From: Hibiscus mutabilis
Lineage: Eukaryota; Streptophyta; Magnoliopsida; Malvales; Malvaceae
DNA: 64,000 bases
NCBI GenBank assembly: GCA_019671005.1
Contig: CM033747.1
Location: forward strand, 20,797,188 to 20,861,187
Direction of reading: 5' to 3'
Shown here one piece after another: positions 12,084 through 23,431 of this stretch. Position numbers and translations under genes: made by a program. The notes under the pieces are model-generated. The model did no database searches and was not told the origin of the DNA. It was given only the letters and a program-made list of their open reading frames with translations. The number at the start of each line of letters is the position of its first letter. Positions within the stretch are counted from its first letter, which is position 1.

Positions 12084-15000
12084 GAAAAGTAACAATAACA
12101 TGTGATGGGAGAGTCACGTAAATTGACATTATTGGTTGGAGAGTAACGAATTCCGAACATAAACCATAAAATTAACATGTATTGTACAAAATAACAAAAA
12201 ATAACTGTCACATATATGGATAAAAATAATTATTTTAACTAAAATTTAAAATTGACATGTGATGTTCTATACAATATACATCAACCAAAAATAAATTTTA
12301 TTTTATTTTTTTGACAAATCTTAAATCTAATCTTAATCCTATCAAGAGGAGAAAAGAAAGGAGAGTGTTCCTAACGAATCTAAAATCTATAACTTAAGAG
12401 AATATGAGGAAACAAATATAAACCGCTTAGCTAAATATGGTTGCTCATAAATTTTATTTTATACAATGATGTCTCGAAAGTCACATAACCTTTTGTTCAA
12501 CTTTTCACTCATTAATAATAATAAAGTTTGGTTAACTTCGCCACAGCTATATGATGTGGGGATAAGTCTAGAATAAACACCACGTATTAATATTATTTTA
12601 ATAATTTTTAAAATCATGGGACTTAAAATGTGATCTTAATAACTTTAAAATCACAGGGACTTAAAACACGATTTTATAGAATTAAGACCAAATTAAAATA
12701 AAGTATAAAATTTGAGGATTAAATTTGTTATTATACAAAATTTTGTTAACTATCACATCACCGTCGTCAAATTTTGAACGGCACCAGACTAATTTGTTAT
12801 TTTTTTAAGTAAGAGGACCATTTTGTAACTTTTGATAGTCAAGGGACTCAACAAAAAAGTGATATAATCGGGGGCTATTTATGTGCTTTTCCCGTTTATT
12901 TAATATTTCTTTTAATAAATTCTAATTAAAAGTTGAATTAGGAATTATTATTTTAATAAAATTTTATAATTTTTGAACTAAAAAATAAAAAAAATCCATA
13001 AAAATTGATACAAACGTGTTTTAACGTATTTTATTCTCAAAAAAGAATATTCACGCTTTAGTTTTCCATGAATTTAAAGGTTATTAAAATAGTTAATAGT
13101 GCATATCAGTACATATGATTAGTGATACATATCGGTATATGACATTTACTCTAAAATTTTCCAGGATAAAAGTGTTATATTAAGTAATTATTTGAATTTT
13201 AATTTATTACATAACATTTTTCAAGAAAAATTTCTTGAAAAAAAAAATCATAATTACCCAACATAACACCCTTATTCTATACTTTGTGGCATAGGTTAGA
13301 CAATTCTATAATAATAATATTTCTTATATAATACAATCATTAGCTGAAATTATAGATCATTTATAGCTTATTAATAAATCTCCCCACTATTTTCTGGGAA
13401 GTAATTATATCTAGAAACGAATAAAATTTGACTCAATTAAAAAAGTGAATTTTTATTTGACCTAATTTTATAACTCGATTAAAAAAATTAAATAAATTTT
13501 AATTGATAAATGGTTCAGATAATTAGAATATCTATGTAACTTTAATTTTATTTTTTGAATTGTTTTTGTAATTTAGTCATTCAACTTTTTTTTTCAATTT
13601 AGTCACTTGATTGTAACTCTTTGCAAATTCTTTCTTTCCATCAATTTCTTGACTCATTTATACTTTCATCAATAGTTTTCCTCAAATTATATCCTTTAAA
13701 AAAATACTATTATAAATAATATAATTTTAGATGGTATTTGATTTATTAAATATTATAAATCTTACACACTTGTGAAAAAAATATGAAGAAGTATATATGT
13801 ATATTGCATTATACGGTTATAAAAACTGTTTAAACAAGAATCAACCAATACAATAACATTATAAATATTTACAATTAAATTTGAACAGAAACTCGAACAA
13901 CTCACTCTACTTGACTAGCCTAAAAAATTCAAATAAAGTTTGAAAGATAAAATAGGACTCGTCAACTCGATTAACTCAAAATATTTTGCTTCGACTCGAT
14001 CCAATACTCACCCCTACTTATATCTTTTAATTTATATATTTATATCATGATTATTATTTACTACATTTTCATAAAAATATATAATAACAATAAGTATTAT
14101 ATTTATTTATTTTTAAAATTTTAAAAATAAGTTCAGAACACTAGTCATTATCTTAACATAGTCAGATTATTTTTCACCAGTTATGCATCAAATAAAAATT
14201 TTAAAAATTTGAATCTGAGATTCGGTGTTAATAAAGACTAAAAAGACTCCATTGTGATTGAAAAGTGCCTTTGGATCAAAAACATTTTTGACACCATAAA
14301 CAATGAACTTTTGAGATGAAAAGTGTTTTCAAATCAAATTTTCAATTAAAACGCCAAAACTAAAGAATGGTACTTTTGACTTTAAAAAAATGTTTTAGGT
14401 ATAAAATTACCGAAACACCCTCATTTATTATCCATATTTTGTATTTAATTATATTTCTAACATATCTAAAATAATCATATTTACTCTTCATAACATTTTT
14501 TTTTACATGAATATTAAATATTTAAATTAACAAACTATACTTTTCCACATTAGTTCCCTAAAACACTTGATTTTCTTCTTCTTCAAAATAAAAAATACAT
14601 AATTCAATTCAGCAACAATGAAGAACAATGACAATGAAAAACTAAGCCATCAAGATATGTTTAGTGAAGTGACCATCAAGTGGTATAGGAGTGGTAAGCG
14701 AAACAATAATTTTGATGGCTGCTTTGCTAAACAAATATGAATGTAAAGGTAAGCAATCACAAAAGGAAATCAACTACTGATGACCACCAACAATCACAAA
14801 TCAAATGTGAGTGTCGTGAGAAACTTTATACGAACGCAAATCTACCGCAAAGGTAGCCGAAAAAACATGTTATAAGGCAAAGGTGTATCACAAGGTAGAG
14901 CAAAAATGTGTCACAAAACATAAGAAAAGCGTGCCGTTAGGAAGAGAAAATAAGCGCAACAAGTTGAACAAAAAGTAGCAACAAAGAACAAAGAAATTCT

Positions 15001-15289
15001 TATTAAAAAAACTAGAAGAAAACCAACGTAAAAATAAAAAAAATGATTTTAAAAAGTAATGGTAAAATGAATACTGAAGATCAACGACAAACACTATAGT
15101 TGATGCTATTGCCGATCAAACTTATAACTCCGTAAAAAATGTATATTTCTTACCCTTTTATTTAAATTATTGTTTATATTCAAACTCATATATTTGCATT
15201 TAGAGCATTTTGCATGCATTTATGGAGTTTATTCATGAAAATAAAAGATTTATGAATTTGTGCTATTTATGGGGAAAGGTAGTACTTTT
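12084..15289. other. AT-rich intergenic DNA, anonymous
   Basis: No convincing gene is present. A half-MITE-like stretch ends near 12890 (GGGGGCTATTTATGTGCTTTTCCC), but I could not find its other arm. Small ORFs such as the minus one at 14888-15094 are low-complexity F/L-rich. A short ATG-led reading frame at about 14618 has no recognisable product. Confidence 0.6.
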
Positions 15290-15432
15290 TGTTGTAATTG
15301 TACAGGGCTAAGTAACAAAAAAAAGTGAGGGCACGCTGAAGTCTTCTTAAGCACTCTCTCGTGAGGAACTACAAATGTCATAGCAATGCTGGGAAGCTAG
15401 AGACAAAACCTTTATTCTCTAACCTCACTTAA

Positions 15433-15551
15433 CACGTGGTCCCCCTCTCATTCATTTAGGCTAGTGCTATGCACGTGAAAGGAGTATACTTTCTGGGATC
15501 ACATGTCATAATTAGGGCAGCAAACCCTTGGAGGGGGCTCCACTATATAAA
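15433..15551 (+). promoter_or_regulatory. Promoter-like cluster: two G-boxes and a TATA box
   Basis: CACGTG occurs at 15433-15438 (context AACACGTGGTC) and 15472-15477, and TATATAAA at 15544-15551. Spacing (about 70-110 bp from G-box to TATA) is right for a plant core promoter. It probably belongs to the LTR of the decayed element. The ORF at 15629-15838 downstream has no recognisable product. Confidence 0.45.
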
Positions 15552-16046
15552 AACAAGAAGGGCAACATTTTCAAGAGAGCCAAAATTGAGAAAAATGCCT
15601 CTTATCTTCTACCTTTGAAGAACCACCATTGTTGGAGGAATTAGAGGAGTCTCTAACAACACAAGCTGTCGAGAGAAGTTTGGGAAGCTCGGGTAAGCTG
15701 TGGCAAAGCTCACAGCGCAAGGAGGGATCCTTAGGACGTTTTGTTTCTCTTCTATGTAGCTTTTCCTTTTTTAAAAATGAATTTAAACTCTTGTTGGATG
15801 GTTTATATTTGCTTAGACATGAGCTATATATTTTGTAGTTGGGTTTATTGTTAAATGCTTTTGTTTAATCTTTGTTAAATATCATAGCATTTTTATTGCT
15901 TATTTATTTTGTTCATTGATCTTTATTGCTTAGTCTTGTAAGAGTTATATATAAAAAAAAAACAAAGAAATGACACGATTAGAAGACAAAGAAATGGCAT
16001 GATCAGAAGCTTATGCCACAATATTTATTTTTCAGAAGGCCAACAT

Positions 16047-16258
16047 ATTTTTTTATACAGCTTAAAACTTAGGCTTTTCCTAAGAAAGTTGAAATCTCGT
16101 TAGTTTGGACCATTTCAAGTAGTAAAAGTTTATCCACGTAGTGCTATTGACATCAAGGATTATAAAGATAAATCAATATTTAAGTTCAACAGACAACGAC
16201 TGAAGTCTTACTCTAATGCACCAATTACTGTCACACTTCGAGATACCTGGCAGTTCAC
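16047..16258 (+). pseudogene. Integrase C-terminal fragment (Athila type)
   Basis: One plus-strand frame reads LKLRLF, then RKLKSR-stop-FGPFQVVKVYP, then FKFNRQRLKSY. In Athila/Ty3-gypsy integrases this region follows the catalytic core and ends in 'GKLKSRWxGPF...V..VxP...F.VNGQRLK'. The in-frame TAG sits where the conserved Trp (TGG) is expected, so one G-to-A change explains it. The catalytic core and zinc finger are absent. It is non-functional. The assignment to Athila rather than another Ty3 lineage rests on the motif as I remember it. Confidence 0.65.
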
Positions 16259-16962
16259 AATTTCTATATTTTATATTTCATCTTTGTTTTTCTTTTTGCT
16301 ATGCTTCAACATTTAGATTGTTCATAAATAATATTTTATTTTTGGTGTGTTTTCTTTTGTTTATTTGTGCAGATGTTATGCATTGAGAATATCAAGCAAT
16401 GTTTTGAGAATTTTAAGGAAAACGGTAGAGATTGGCAGTTGATGGCCCACTCTCCTCGTGGGTTATTGTGGGCGGTTAAATTGGAAAAAAGTGAAGTCTT
16501 TTTTAATTTAAAAAAGAAACCCTACCTATAATTATTTTCCCTACCCCATTTTTCACTTTTTAGATTATATCTCTCTACCCAAGCCGTTACATGTCCTTTC
16601 ATCTTGTTCCACACATTTTCCATCAAATCACTTTTCCCTCCCCCTTAATAACTTCTTTCCCCCAAAACTCCTACACCTTTCCATCTTCCACTCATAAACG
16701 ACCAAAAAATCCTAAAGAATAATTAAATCCCTTTGCTTTTAAAAGCTTTGTCTCTACCAGTTTAACCTTTTTATCTTAACTTCCTAAAACCCTAAGGTTC
16801 CACTACTGTTTCCATTCTTCCCCTCCTTTTGCCGTTCAACTCCCTTCTTTTGAAACAACTTGTACGATCCTGGATGCGAAAAAAATTTGAGCTGCTTGTT
16901 TTTTTTTCGAAATTGAATTGAGTAAGTATGATGTTGGATACCAAAAATAAGATTAGCAATGT

Positions 16963-19737
16963 TGTAACGACCCAATTTTTTGGGTTAATGAATCGAGTCT
17001 CGGACCCGGATTATGGGCTTTTATTTTAGAAATCAAAGTTGTGGTGGTTATGTTGGGCCCATTATTTTGAGGAAGAAGCTTTGAACTTTAAAAAGATGAG
17101 GATATAAAAGAAAAAAATGGGATATTAGGTAGGAAAGAGAGAAAAAGTAAAAAGTGATTTGGTGGGGAGAGAAGAAATAGTGGAAAAGTAAATGGGTTTT
17201 TAGAGAAGGGATATGTTAAGGGTGTTTTAATCACCGGTCACGCTGTCGTTCGTCTCACCGTCGTTGCCATCATCTTTAGCTCGTCGAGAAGAGTCCAACG
17301 ATGGTCCTCACATCGCTGGAGCCGTTGCAGTTCGTTAGGGTAGGGGAATGAAATGTTTGACCTAGTTGAAAGCACCATACTCTGCTGTCTTTTTCCAGAA
17401 ACTGACGTCACCACGTGACTCACCAGCCGAAGAAGAGCGGATATAGAGCTCACCACCGTCGTCCAACCATCGAAGCATACCCACATGCCTTCACATGTCG
17501 CCAGTGAGGGTGGGTGTAGATCTGCCCAGGCAGGTGCACCATGTTGTGATGCACCGCACCACACCGAACTAGGCTCACCAGGTGTACGTACACTTGCCTG
17601 CATGGGAGCACGCCCTATGAGTGCACTGAGGCTATAGTGTAGCTACGCGCACTAGCACCGAGCTTCCCATGCACCTACGCCGCACCAGATCACCAAGTCG
17701 TTGATCGACCGTTGACACTTTCTAAAGGACCCTACCTGGGGGTTTCTCGATATTCTGAGTCTGTTGGCTTAACCCATTTTGCCAAATTCAAACCCAGTAA
17801 GCTGTTTTTACGCATTTGACCTTGTGATTAGTGTATAAGATACATGAAATTAATGTATTTTTGTACTTGTTTTTATATGAGTATTAATTGGGATCAGATA
17901 TCAGAACAAGTGGAATAATCAGGAAGCTTATATGAGGATTTATCGCTTTGGCTTAAGGTTAGTACACCTCAAACTCCTATTGCTTCATGAGCATCATAAA
18001 TGTGATTGATTTGCGTGTTAGTATCTACAAATTGGTAGACGATGAATAAGCAAGTGTTGAGACCGATATTACGTGACTTGGTAAATATTGAGATACCTAA
18101 TGAGCTTGAGAATATTTGAGACTATTATGAGCTTTAGTGACTGTGTAGGGTCATTTGAATATTTGTATAATTATTTGATTCGTTGATTTGCATGTTGTGT
18201 TGCTTGAGTGCTTAAAATGTGAATTGGCATGTTCGATGAAAATTATATTAAATGGACCAATAATTGGTAATATTTGAATAAATGATCATGAAGCCCGTAA
18301 TTAATATCAATTAATTAAATGCGATAGTAAACAAACCCTAATGACTTCTATAAGCTTTAGGGATTGATTTAAGCATGGTAATAAAATAATTCGAGGGAAT
18401 TGTGTAAACCCGTGTATAGGGTATTAGTACGAGCTTTGGCCCTACCGGTACGCGTTTGGGGGGTCGTATCAATACGGGTTGATCCATACCGGTACTTGTG
18501 GAAATCTAGGATTTTCAATAAGTAATATATGTATCGGTATGCATGTGAGTACTGGTATCGAGAGTACCATATCAATACTCGTACTCGAGTATTGGTACCT
18601 ACTGAATAGAATGATTTATAATGCTAATAAAAGAAGGAAATTTACGTGGGATAGTAATGTGATAATACAGGTTAATAAAGATAATAAATGAGGATGATTA
18701 ATATACACTTTCATAATATATTAACAAGTTGGTAAACTTAAATGATGGCTTGATAATTGATAGAAACCATAAAGATTGGTAATCATGTTAATAATGTATG
18801 CTGTGTGGTAATCGTGTCCGTGTTGTGTACTGTTTGGACACTTGGTTGGTTGAGTTACCTTGTTTGATGGGATCCAAATACTAATAAGAAAGTGTTGCAA
18901 CACTATGGTTATAGATGCCAAATGTACGTTCTTAAAGCTGTGTGGCACCAGGTTTCATCCGAAGATGCTTGACAAGAGATTTCGAGCATGGGTGTACATT
19001 ATTGAAACTGTGTGGCACTGGGTCTCACCCAAATAATGTACATTCCTGAAGTTGTATGACATTAGGCCTTAGTCAGAGTGTATGTTCTTGAAGCTGTGTG
19101 GCACGAGGCCTCACTCTAAGTTTGTGGTTACGACTTTTTCTGCTATTGCTCAGATGATCTGGTGTGATCCAGAGTATGGTTGGGGCTTGTGGGCTATGTA
19201 TGATGTTCTGCTATGTTGAGAGCATGTTTTTAGGTGACTAGTGGTAGCACCATGTGTTTATTTATCTCTCATTTTGCTCGTACTAGCCCACATGCTCATG
19301 TTTATGATTAGCATGAAGTATAGTAGAGTAAGATGTGTACCACTAAGCTTTGTAAGCTCAGCGTTCGGAATTGTTGTTTTCGTGAGTAGGTTGATCGTCA
19401 GATCATGGGTTCGAGGAGCACTATCAGTACGGGATTCCAGCATGTGGAGGTTTTCAGAGTACAATACTTGTGTTTAGTGGGCTATGTATTTATAGGACCT
19501 TACGTGGTCAAGTCTGTAATTCTTACTTTTGAAATTATATTTATGAAGTCGAATGTTAAATGTTTTAATTTAAGTAGAGCTCCTTTGTATCGATTTAAAT
19601 TGGTTATCTATGCTTTCAACTATTGGATCTAAATGTTTTGGAAAATAATTTGTTTAGGCTAAACCCAGTTTGAAAAATTTTATGGTTTTGGTTAGGGCTC
19701 GAAGCCCAAATTGTGACATCTGGGTTGGGGTGTTACA
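16963..19737 (+). mobile_element. Solo LTR, family C (2,775 bp)
   Basis: It starts TGTAACGACCC and ends GGGTGTTACA (TG...CA). The flanking 5-bp sequences are AATGT (16958-16962) and AGTGT (19738-19742), a 4/5 match to a target duplication. No internal domain or second LTR lies nearby, so this is best read as a solo LTR left by LTR-LTR recombination. The 3' part has the AAGCTTTGTAAGCTCAG block also seen at 6463. The small ORFs inside (for example 17238-17603 minus and 19241-19477) follow base composition and are not gene-like. Confidence 0.75.
18906..19120 (+). repeat. Minisatellite with stem-loop units in LTR C
   Basis: Units share the core RCTGTGTGGCAC. Two have clear flanking stems: GGGTG/CACCC (18990-18994, 19026-19030) and AGAGTG/CACTCT (19075-19080, 19112-19117). 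A further inverted pair TGTACATTATT/AATAATGTACA lies at about 18993-19042. The other units are degenerate. It is the equivalent of the array at 6040-6237 with a diverged core. Confidence 0.6.
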
Positions 19738-21031
19738 AGTGTGATAGAGAGTTGAGAATGATAAGTTTGGTTTAAAGACGGTGTAGATTGGTGGTAACAT
19801 GGAATGGTTTTATGGGGAGAGATTTGGATGGTATTTATGGAGTTTGAAATTTGGATGGATGATGATGTTGAAGTGGATGTGGGAGAATGATAAAGGAAAT
19901 TTTGAAAATTTGGTTAAACAACGAATAAAGAACCAACACTATGGAAAGAGTGTTGACCCGAATCTTATATTGTTCTTAATTCAAAGAATTGTGACCCTCT
20001 AACTATAAAGAGTTAGGAACCAATTGGTATAGAAAAGAATAAGATTGACGCCACAAGACTATGCTTGATAAGTTGATGGAGTTCTTAAAGAACACGAGAA
20101 TTTGAACACACACAAAATAATTTTTCATTCAAATTCAAGTTGTCTCCAAATGCTTTACAATTTGTCCTATTTATAGGATTGACATAGGGTAGCTGAAAAG
20201 ATGAGTTGAAAGGATTAAATTATATGGCATTTGGTTTGCCATCTTGAATATAAATAGGGTCATTTATTTGCCATCTTCAATATTTCCATAACCTTTGAGC
20301 TTACAAGACATAATCCTTTTTTGTGCCTTTTTTTCCTTCCAATCTTTTGTCTTCCAATGCATCTCCTACAAAACACATAAACTAACATTTAGGACATAGT
20401 AAATAACACACTAATTTGTGACACAAATTAGATATGTATTCAAGCTAATCATGCAACTATAAATATGTAATAATGCAACAATTAAATATGTAAGAAATAC
20501 ATATTATTAAATATGTAGGAAAAATAAAATATGCACTCTAAATCTATAAGAAAATAGACTAATTAAGCATGGATGCATTAAAGTGAACATACAAAATATT
20601 GCATGGCTCAAGAGAAGAACATGGCTCAATATTTGTTTCTAAAATAGTCTAAAAATATTGAGTAGATCTGAGAATTTTCAAAGATATGTGACATCCGTTT
20701 ATGGTCCGGAGATGACACACTAGTAAAATTTTGACAACGATAAGTTTTTAAATTACAGTATGCAATTGTTTCTAAGTTTATGTATCAACAAGGTGCCTTA
20801 AAGTCAAGTTTAAAGAAAAATGAATAAAAAAGATTTAAAGGTCAATTAGATACTTAAGTTTAAGCTTTAAATAGCTCAAGTCAAATTTAGGAACCAAATG
20901 GGTACGGAAAACTTTAGAAGGACCAACAAAGTATTTTGTATTATTATACGTGAGAGTTTAGTCCGGATGGAATAGGCTTGAACTCACAAAACTCACGCAG
21001 TAATATTTTTATGGATGAAAATGCACCAAAA
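19738..21031. other. Intergenic DNA without recognisable gene
   Basis: The ORF at 19799-20002 is tryptophan- and lysine-rich by composition and not recognised. No element ends or RNA genes were identified. Confidence 0.5.
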
Positions 21032-21490
21032 TATAATTAAGGGTAAATTACACAAATATTCACTAAACTATCTTTAAAAATATAAAATGGTCATCAAACT
21101 TTCAAATGTTACATAGTGGGCATTAAACTTTAGTTTTTGTTACAAAATGGTAACTGAGCCGTTAATTGTCACTAATTGTGTGACGTGAAAGTTACAAAAA
21201 TTTGAATAACATAACACTTAATCTTTCATATTGACACATTTAATCAATTTATTCCTAATTTAACCCTCATTATTGATGTTTAGATTGATTAAATGTGCAA
21301 ATATTGAGGTTTAAATATGTTATTATACAAATTTTTGTAACTGTCACGTCTCTCAATTAACGCCCTAGTAACCATTTTGTAACAAAAACTAAAGTTTAAT
21401 GCTCATTATATAACATTTGAAAATTTGATGACTATTTTATATTTTTAGGGATAGTTTAGTGACAATTTATATACTTTACCCTATAATTAA
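21032..21490. mobile_element. Mutator-type MITE, copy 2, with perfect 9-bp TSD
   Basis: The element is 21041-21481 (441 bp), starting GGGTAAATTACACAAAT and ending TATACTTTACCC, with arms of about 200 bp. The direct repeat TATAATTAA flanks it at 21032-21040 and 21482-21490. It is the same family as 11634-12083. Confidence 0.85.
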
Positions 21491-21529
21491 TTACATTTGT
21501 GTACTTTACCCTATAATTAATTACATTTA
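21472..21529. repeat. 30-bp-offset direct duplication at the MITE end
   Basis: The last bases of the MITE, its TSD and the following flank (TACTTTACCC, TATAATTAA, TTACATTT) are repeated once, 30 bp further on. This suggests slippage or repair after insertion or a failed excision. Confidence 0.8.
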
Positions 21530-21765
21530 TCGTTATGATGAAGAAGAGTCCGATTTTACTATTCATTTCTTTTAATAAAAAATGTTAAAGTTAGAGTGAT
21601 ATTTTTCACTGTAACAAATACTGTAGATTAAATAATAAAAGTACAATATTTTCGTAATTTCTGGAATTATTAAGGGATATATATTTATATAGAATATTAT
21701 AATTTTAGAAACTCAAAGAAAAGTTATGTAATTTGATAATAAAAGAGTTTGGAAGAATTCCATAA

Positions 21766-22435
21766 TAAAATTTAGGATAAATTACTACAATGACCATTTA
21801 TGTTTTTGCTGGGTACAGTTTTGGTCACCGATTTTTTAAATTTGACTGATAAAATCATTACGTTTTCGATCTATAAACTTTTGATCACTGAGACGTTTGT
21901 TGTAGTTAAACGTTAACGACTTGCTGATCTGGCAACGAAAAAAAGGGTAAACTACTGCAATGGTCACTTACGTTTAGTTAATGTAAACTTTTGGTCACCG
22001 ATTTCAAACATTGAATGTTTTGGTCATGTTTTCGTTGTATAAACTTCTGGTCACTCGAATGATTGTTTCCGTTACCTTGATGACGTGCACGTTAATAAAA
22101 AGGGTTTATTTTTAATTTCACCTCTGAAACAAACGTTCGAATGACTAGAAGTTTACACAACGAAAACGTAAGGGACTAAAACATTCAATTTTTGAAATCG
22201 GTGACTTAAAGTTTACACTGACTAAACGTAAGTGACCATTGCAATAGTTTACCATTTTTTCTCACTGTCAGATCAGCAAGTCGTTAACTTTTAACGGCAA
22301 TAAACGTTTCAATAACAAAAAAATTTATAAATTGAAAACGTAAATGACTTTATCGGTCGAATTTAAAAATTAATGACCAAAACTATTCTCAGTAAAAACA
22401 TAAGTGACGATGGCCTTAGTTAACCCTAAAATTTA
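21766..22435. mobile_element. Mutator-type MITE (outer) with perfect 9-bp TSD, carrying a nested MITE
   Basis: The outer element is 21775-22426 with TSD TAAAATTTA at 21766-21774 and 22427-22435. Its TIR (GGATAAATTACTACAATGACC) matches the 1.5-kb element at 8760. The centre is interrupted by another inverted-repeat element at about 21945-22254. Confidence 0.85.
21945..22254. mobile_element. Inner MITE nested in the 21775 MITE
   Basis: Arms of about 115 bp begin GGGTAAACTACTGCAATGG and end in the complement CCATTGCAATAGTTTACC. Its ends resemble the outer TIRs, so both belong to one superfamily. The flanks (poly-A on the left, poly-T on the right) do not form a 9-bp direct repeat. The origin could therefore be insertion followed by loss, or a nested palindrome made by rearrangement. 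Confidence 0.65.
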
Positions 22436-22727
22436 AGATGAGTGATGAGAATTGAAATATAGAAGAAATTATGAATTGAGTTGAGGCAATATCTTGTCGT
22501 TTTATTTGAGGATATCGCTTATCTGATCCTTTACGCCGCCGATACTAAATGCATTCATATCATTTTGCGTACCACTCATTCAATTTTGTCAGAAAAATCG
22601 GTTTGAATTTCTTCAAATTCTCCATATTTGTACAGGAAAATGAAAAACAAAAAACAATTCAGAACAAAATACAAACATTACAATACAAACACCCATGTCT
22701 GGGACTGTGTGTGTGGTTTCTTCAGAA
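22436..22727. other. Probable 3' flank/3' UTR of the AIG2-like gene
   Basis: This lies downstream of the minus-strand stop codon. It contains T-rich sequence on the minus strand but no canonical AATAAA that I would rely on. Confidence 0.35.
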
Positions 22728-23253
22728 TTATGCAGAAGGGGATGAAATGAAAATCTGAACATGATCTAGAAAACTGAGATTTTGAGGCCTATCTTTCCTT
22801 TTCACGTACCCTTTTGCTTCTTTCTCTGAATATACACTAAACCCTTTCCTCCAGTTCTTCATCCACATCTCCTTCTCGAAGCTCTTGTGCGCGTAATACG
22901 CCACCGCCGCGCACGTTTCCTCCTCCTCTCTGTTCCCGCTTCCGGCACGCATCAGCAGGATCGGCCGCCGCTCATAATGTCCCTTACCCGTACCTTCCAA
23001 CTCGTCGAGGCGGGAGAGTCCCCGAGCCGACACGGCGTACAACTCGGTGTCCCGAACCGGGGATGTGGAGGAGGAAAGGGACGCGGTAAGGCCCGCAAAC
23101 AAGAGGGTACTTCTCTACCGTTTGGTAACTTCCTTTGAAAACGGCATCTCCTGTTCGCATCAGATCTTGAAGCAGCACGTGATTGGAGAAACCCTGTTTG
23201 AAGGTGCCGTACGTGAAAACAAGGGTCGTACAGCTATTGTTTTCGAAGCCCAT
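22728..23253 (-). pseudogene. AIG2-like protein (gamma-glutamylcyclotransferase fold), interrupted by one frameshift
   Basis: The only host gene I recognise. Reading down the minus strand from an ATG at 23253 (context AACAATGG), frame 1 gives the fold's nucleotide-loop-like motif TYGTFKQGFSNH, then DAVFKGSYQT and YPLVCGPYRVPFLL, up to PGSGHR. The reading then continues in another frame with DTELYAVSARGLSRLDELEG, GHYERRPI, AYYAHKSFE, then GYVKRKDRPQNLSFLDHVQIF and a TAA at 22728. The Glu in LDELEG corresponds to the catalytic Glu of GGCT-like enzymes, which act on gamma-glutamyl peptides; the substrate here is unknown. Total about 175 residues, close to plant AIG2-like proteins as I remember them, and apparently intronless. 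The frame break is near 23040-23062. It is either a true lesion or an assembly error; the rest of the gene is intact. A 15-kb-plus retrotransposon starts 178 bp upstream. Confidence 0.8.
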
Positions 23254-23431
23254 TGTTTATTACAGGAAGGGGTGACGATTGGCTGGCGAGACAACGAAGG
23301 AAAATGGGAGGAGAAGAAAAGTAAAAGAGGATTAGCCTAGAGCGTATATTAGTGGACCCCGGATGGTGGAGTTTTATTTATTGGTTTAAATTTGATATAC
23401 AAGCCGTATAAAATTTATTTTATATAAGTCT
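23254..23431 (-). promoter_or_regulatory. Truncated upstream region of the AIG2-like gene
   Basis: Only 178 bp separate the gene's ATG from the LTR of the Tat element. On the minus strand this interval holds an AATAAATAAA stretch and a pyrimidine-rich leader (CTTTTCTTCTCC). Any promoter element further out has been moved away by the insertion. Confidence 0.4.

Larger units (their letters stand above)
15290..16960 (+). mobile_element. Remnant of an Athila-like Ty3-gypsy element
   Basis: Two parts support this. At 15290-15900 there is a promoter-like LTR segment with two CACGTG boxes and a TATA box. At about 16047-16258 there is the C-terminal end of an Athila-type integrase. Everything expected between them (gag, protease, RT) is missing, so the element is internally deleted. 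The tail to 16960 looks like untranslated 3' sequence. The solo LTR at 16963 inserted at its right edge. Confidence 0.5.

Noticed and set aside
12700..12892. Another Mutator-type MITE
   Set aside because: Only one arm is visible. No inverted partner or TSD was seen, so it is not listed as an element.
17238..17603. 121-codon minus ORF with Cys, Trp and Gly
   Set aside because: It is inside the solo LTR C, the matching stretch of the other copy is not open, and there is no recognisable family.
21936..22263. 9-bp TSD for the inner MITE
   Set aside because: The flanks are CGAAAAAAA and TTTTTTCTC. They are roughly complementary, not directly repeated.
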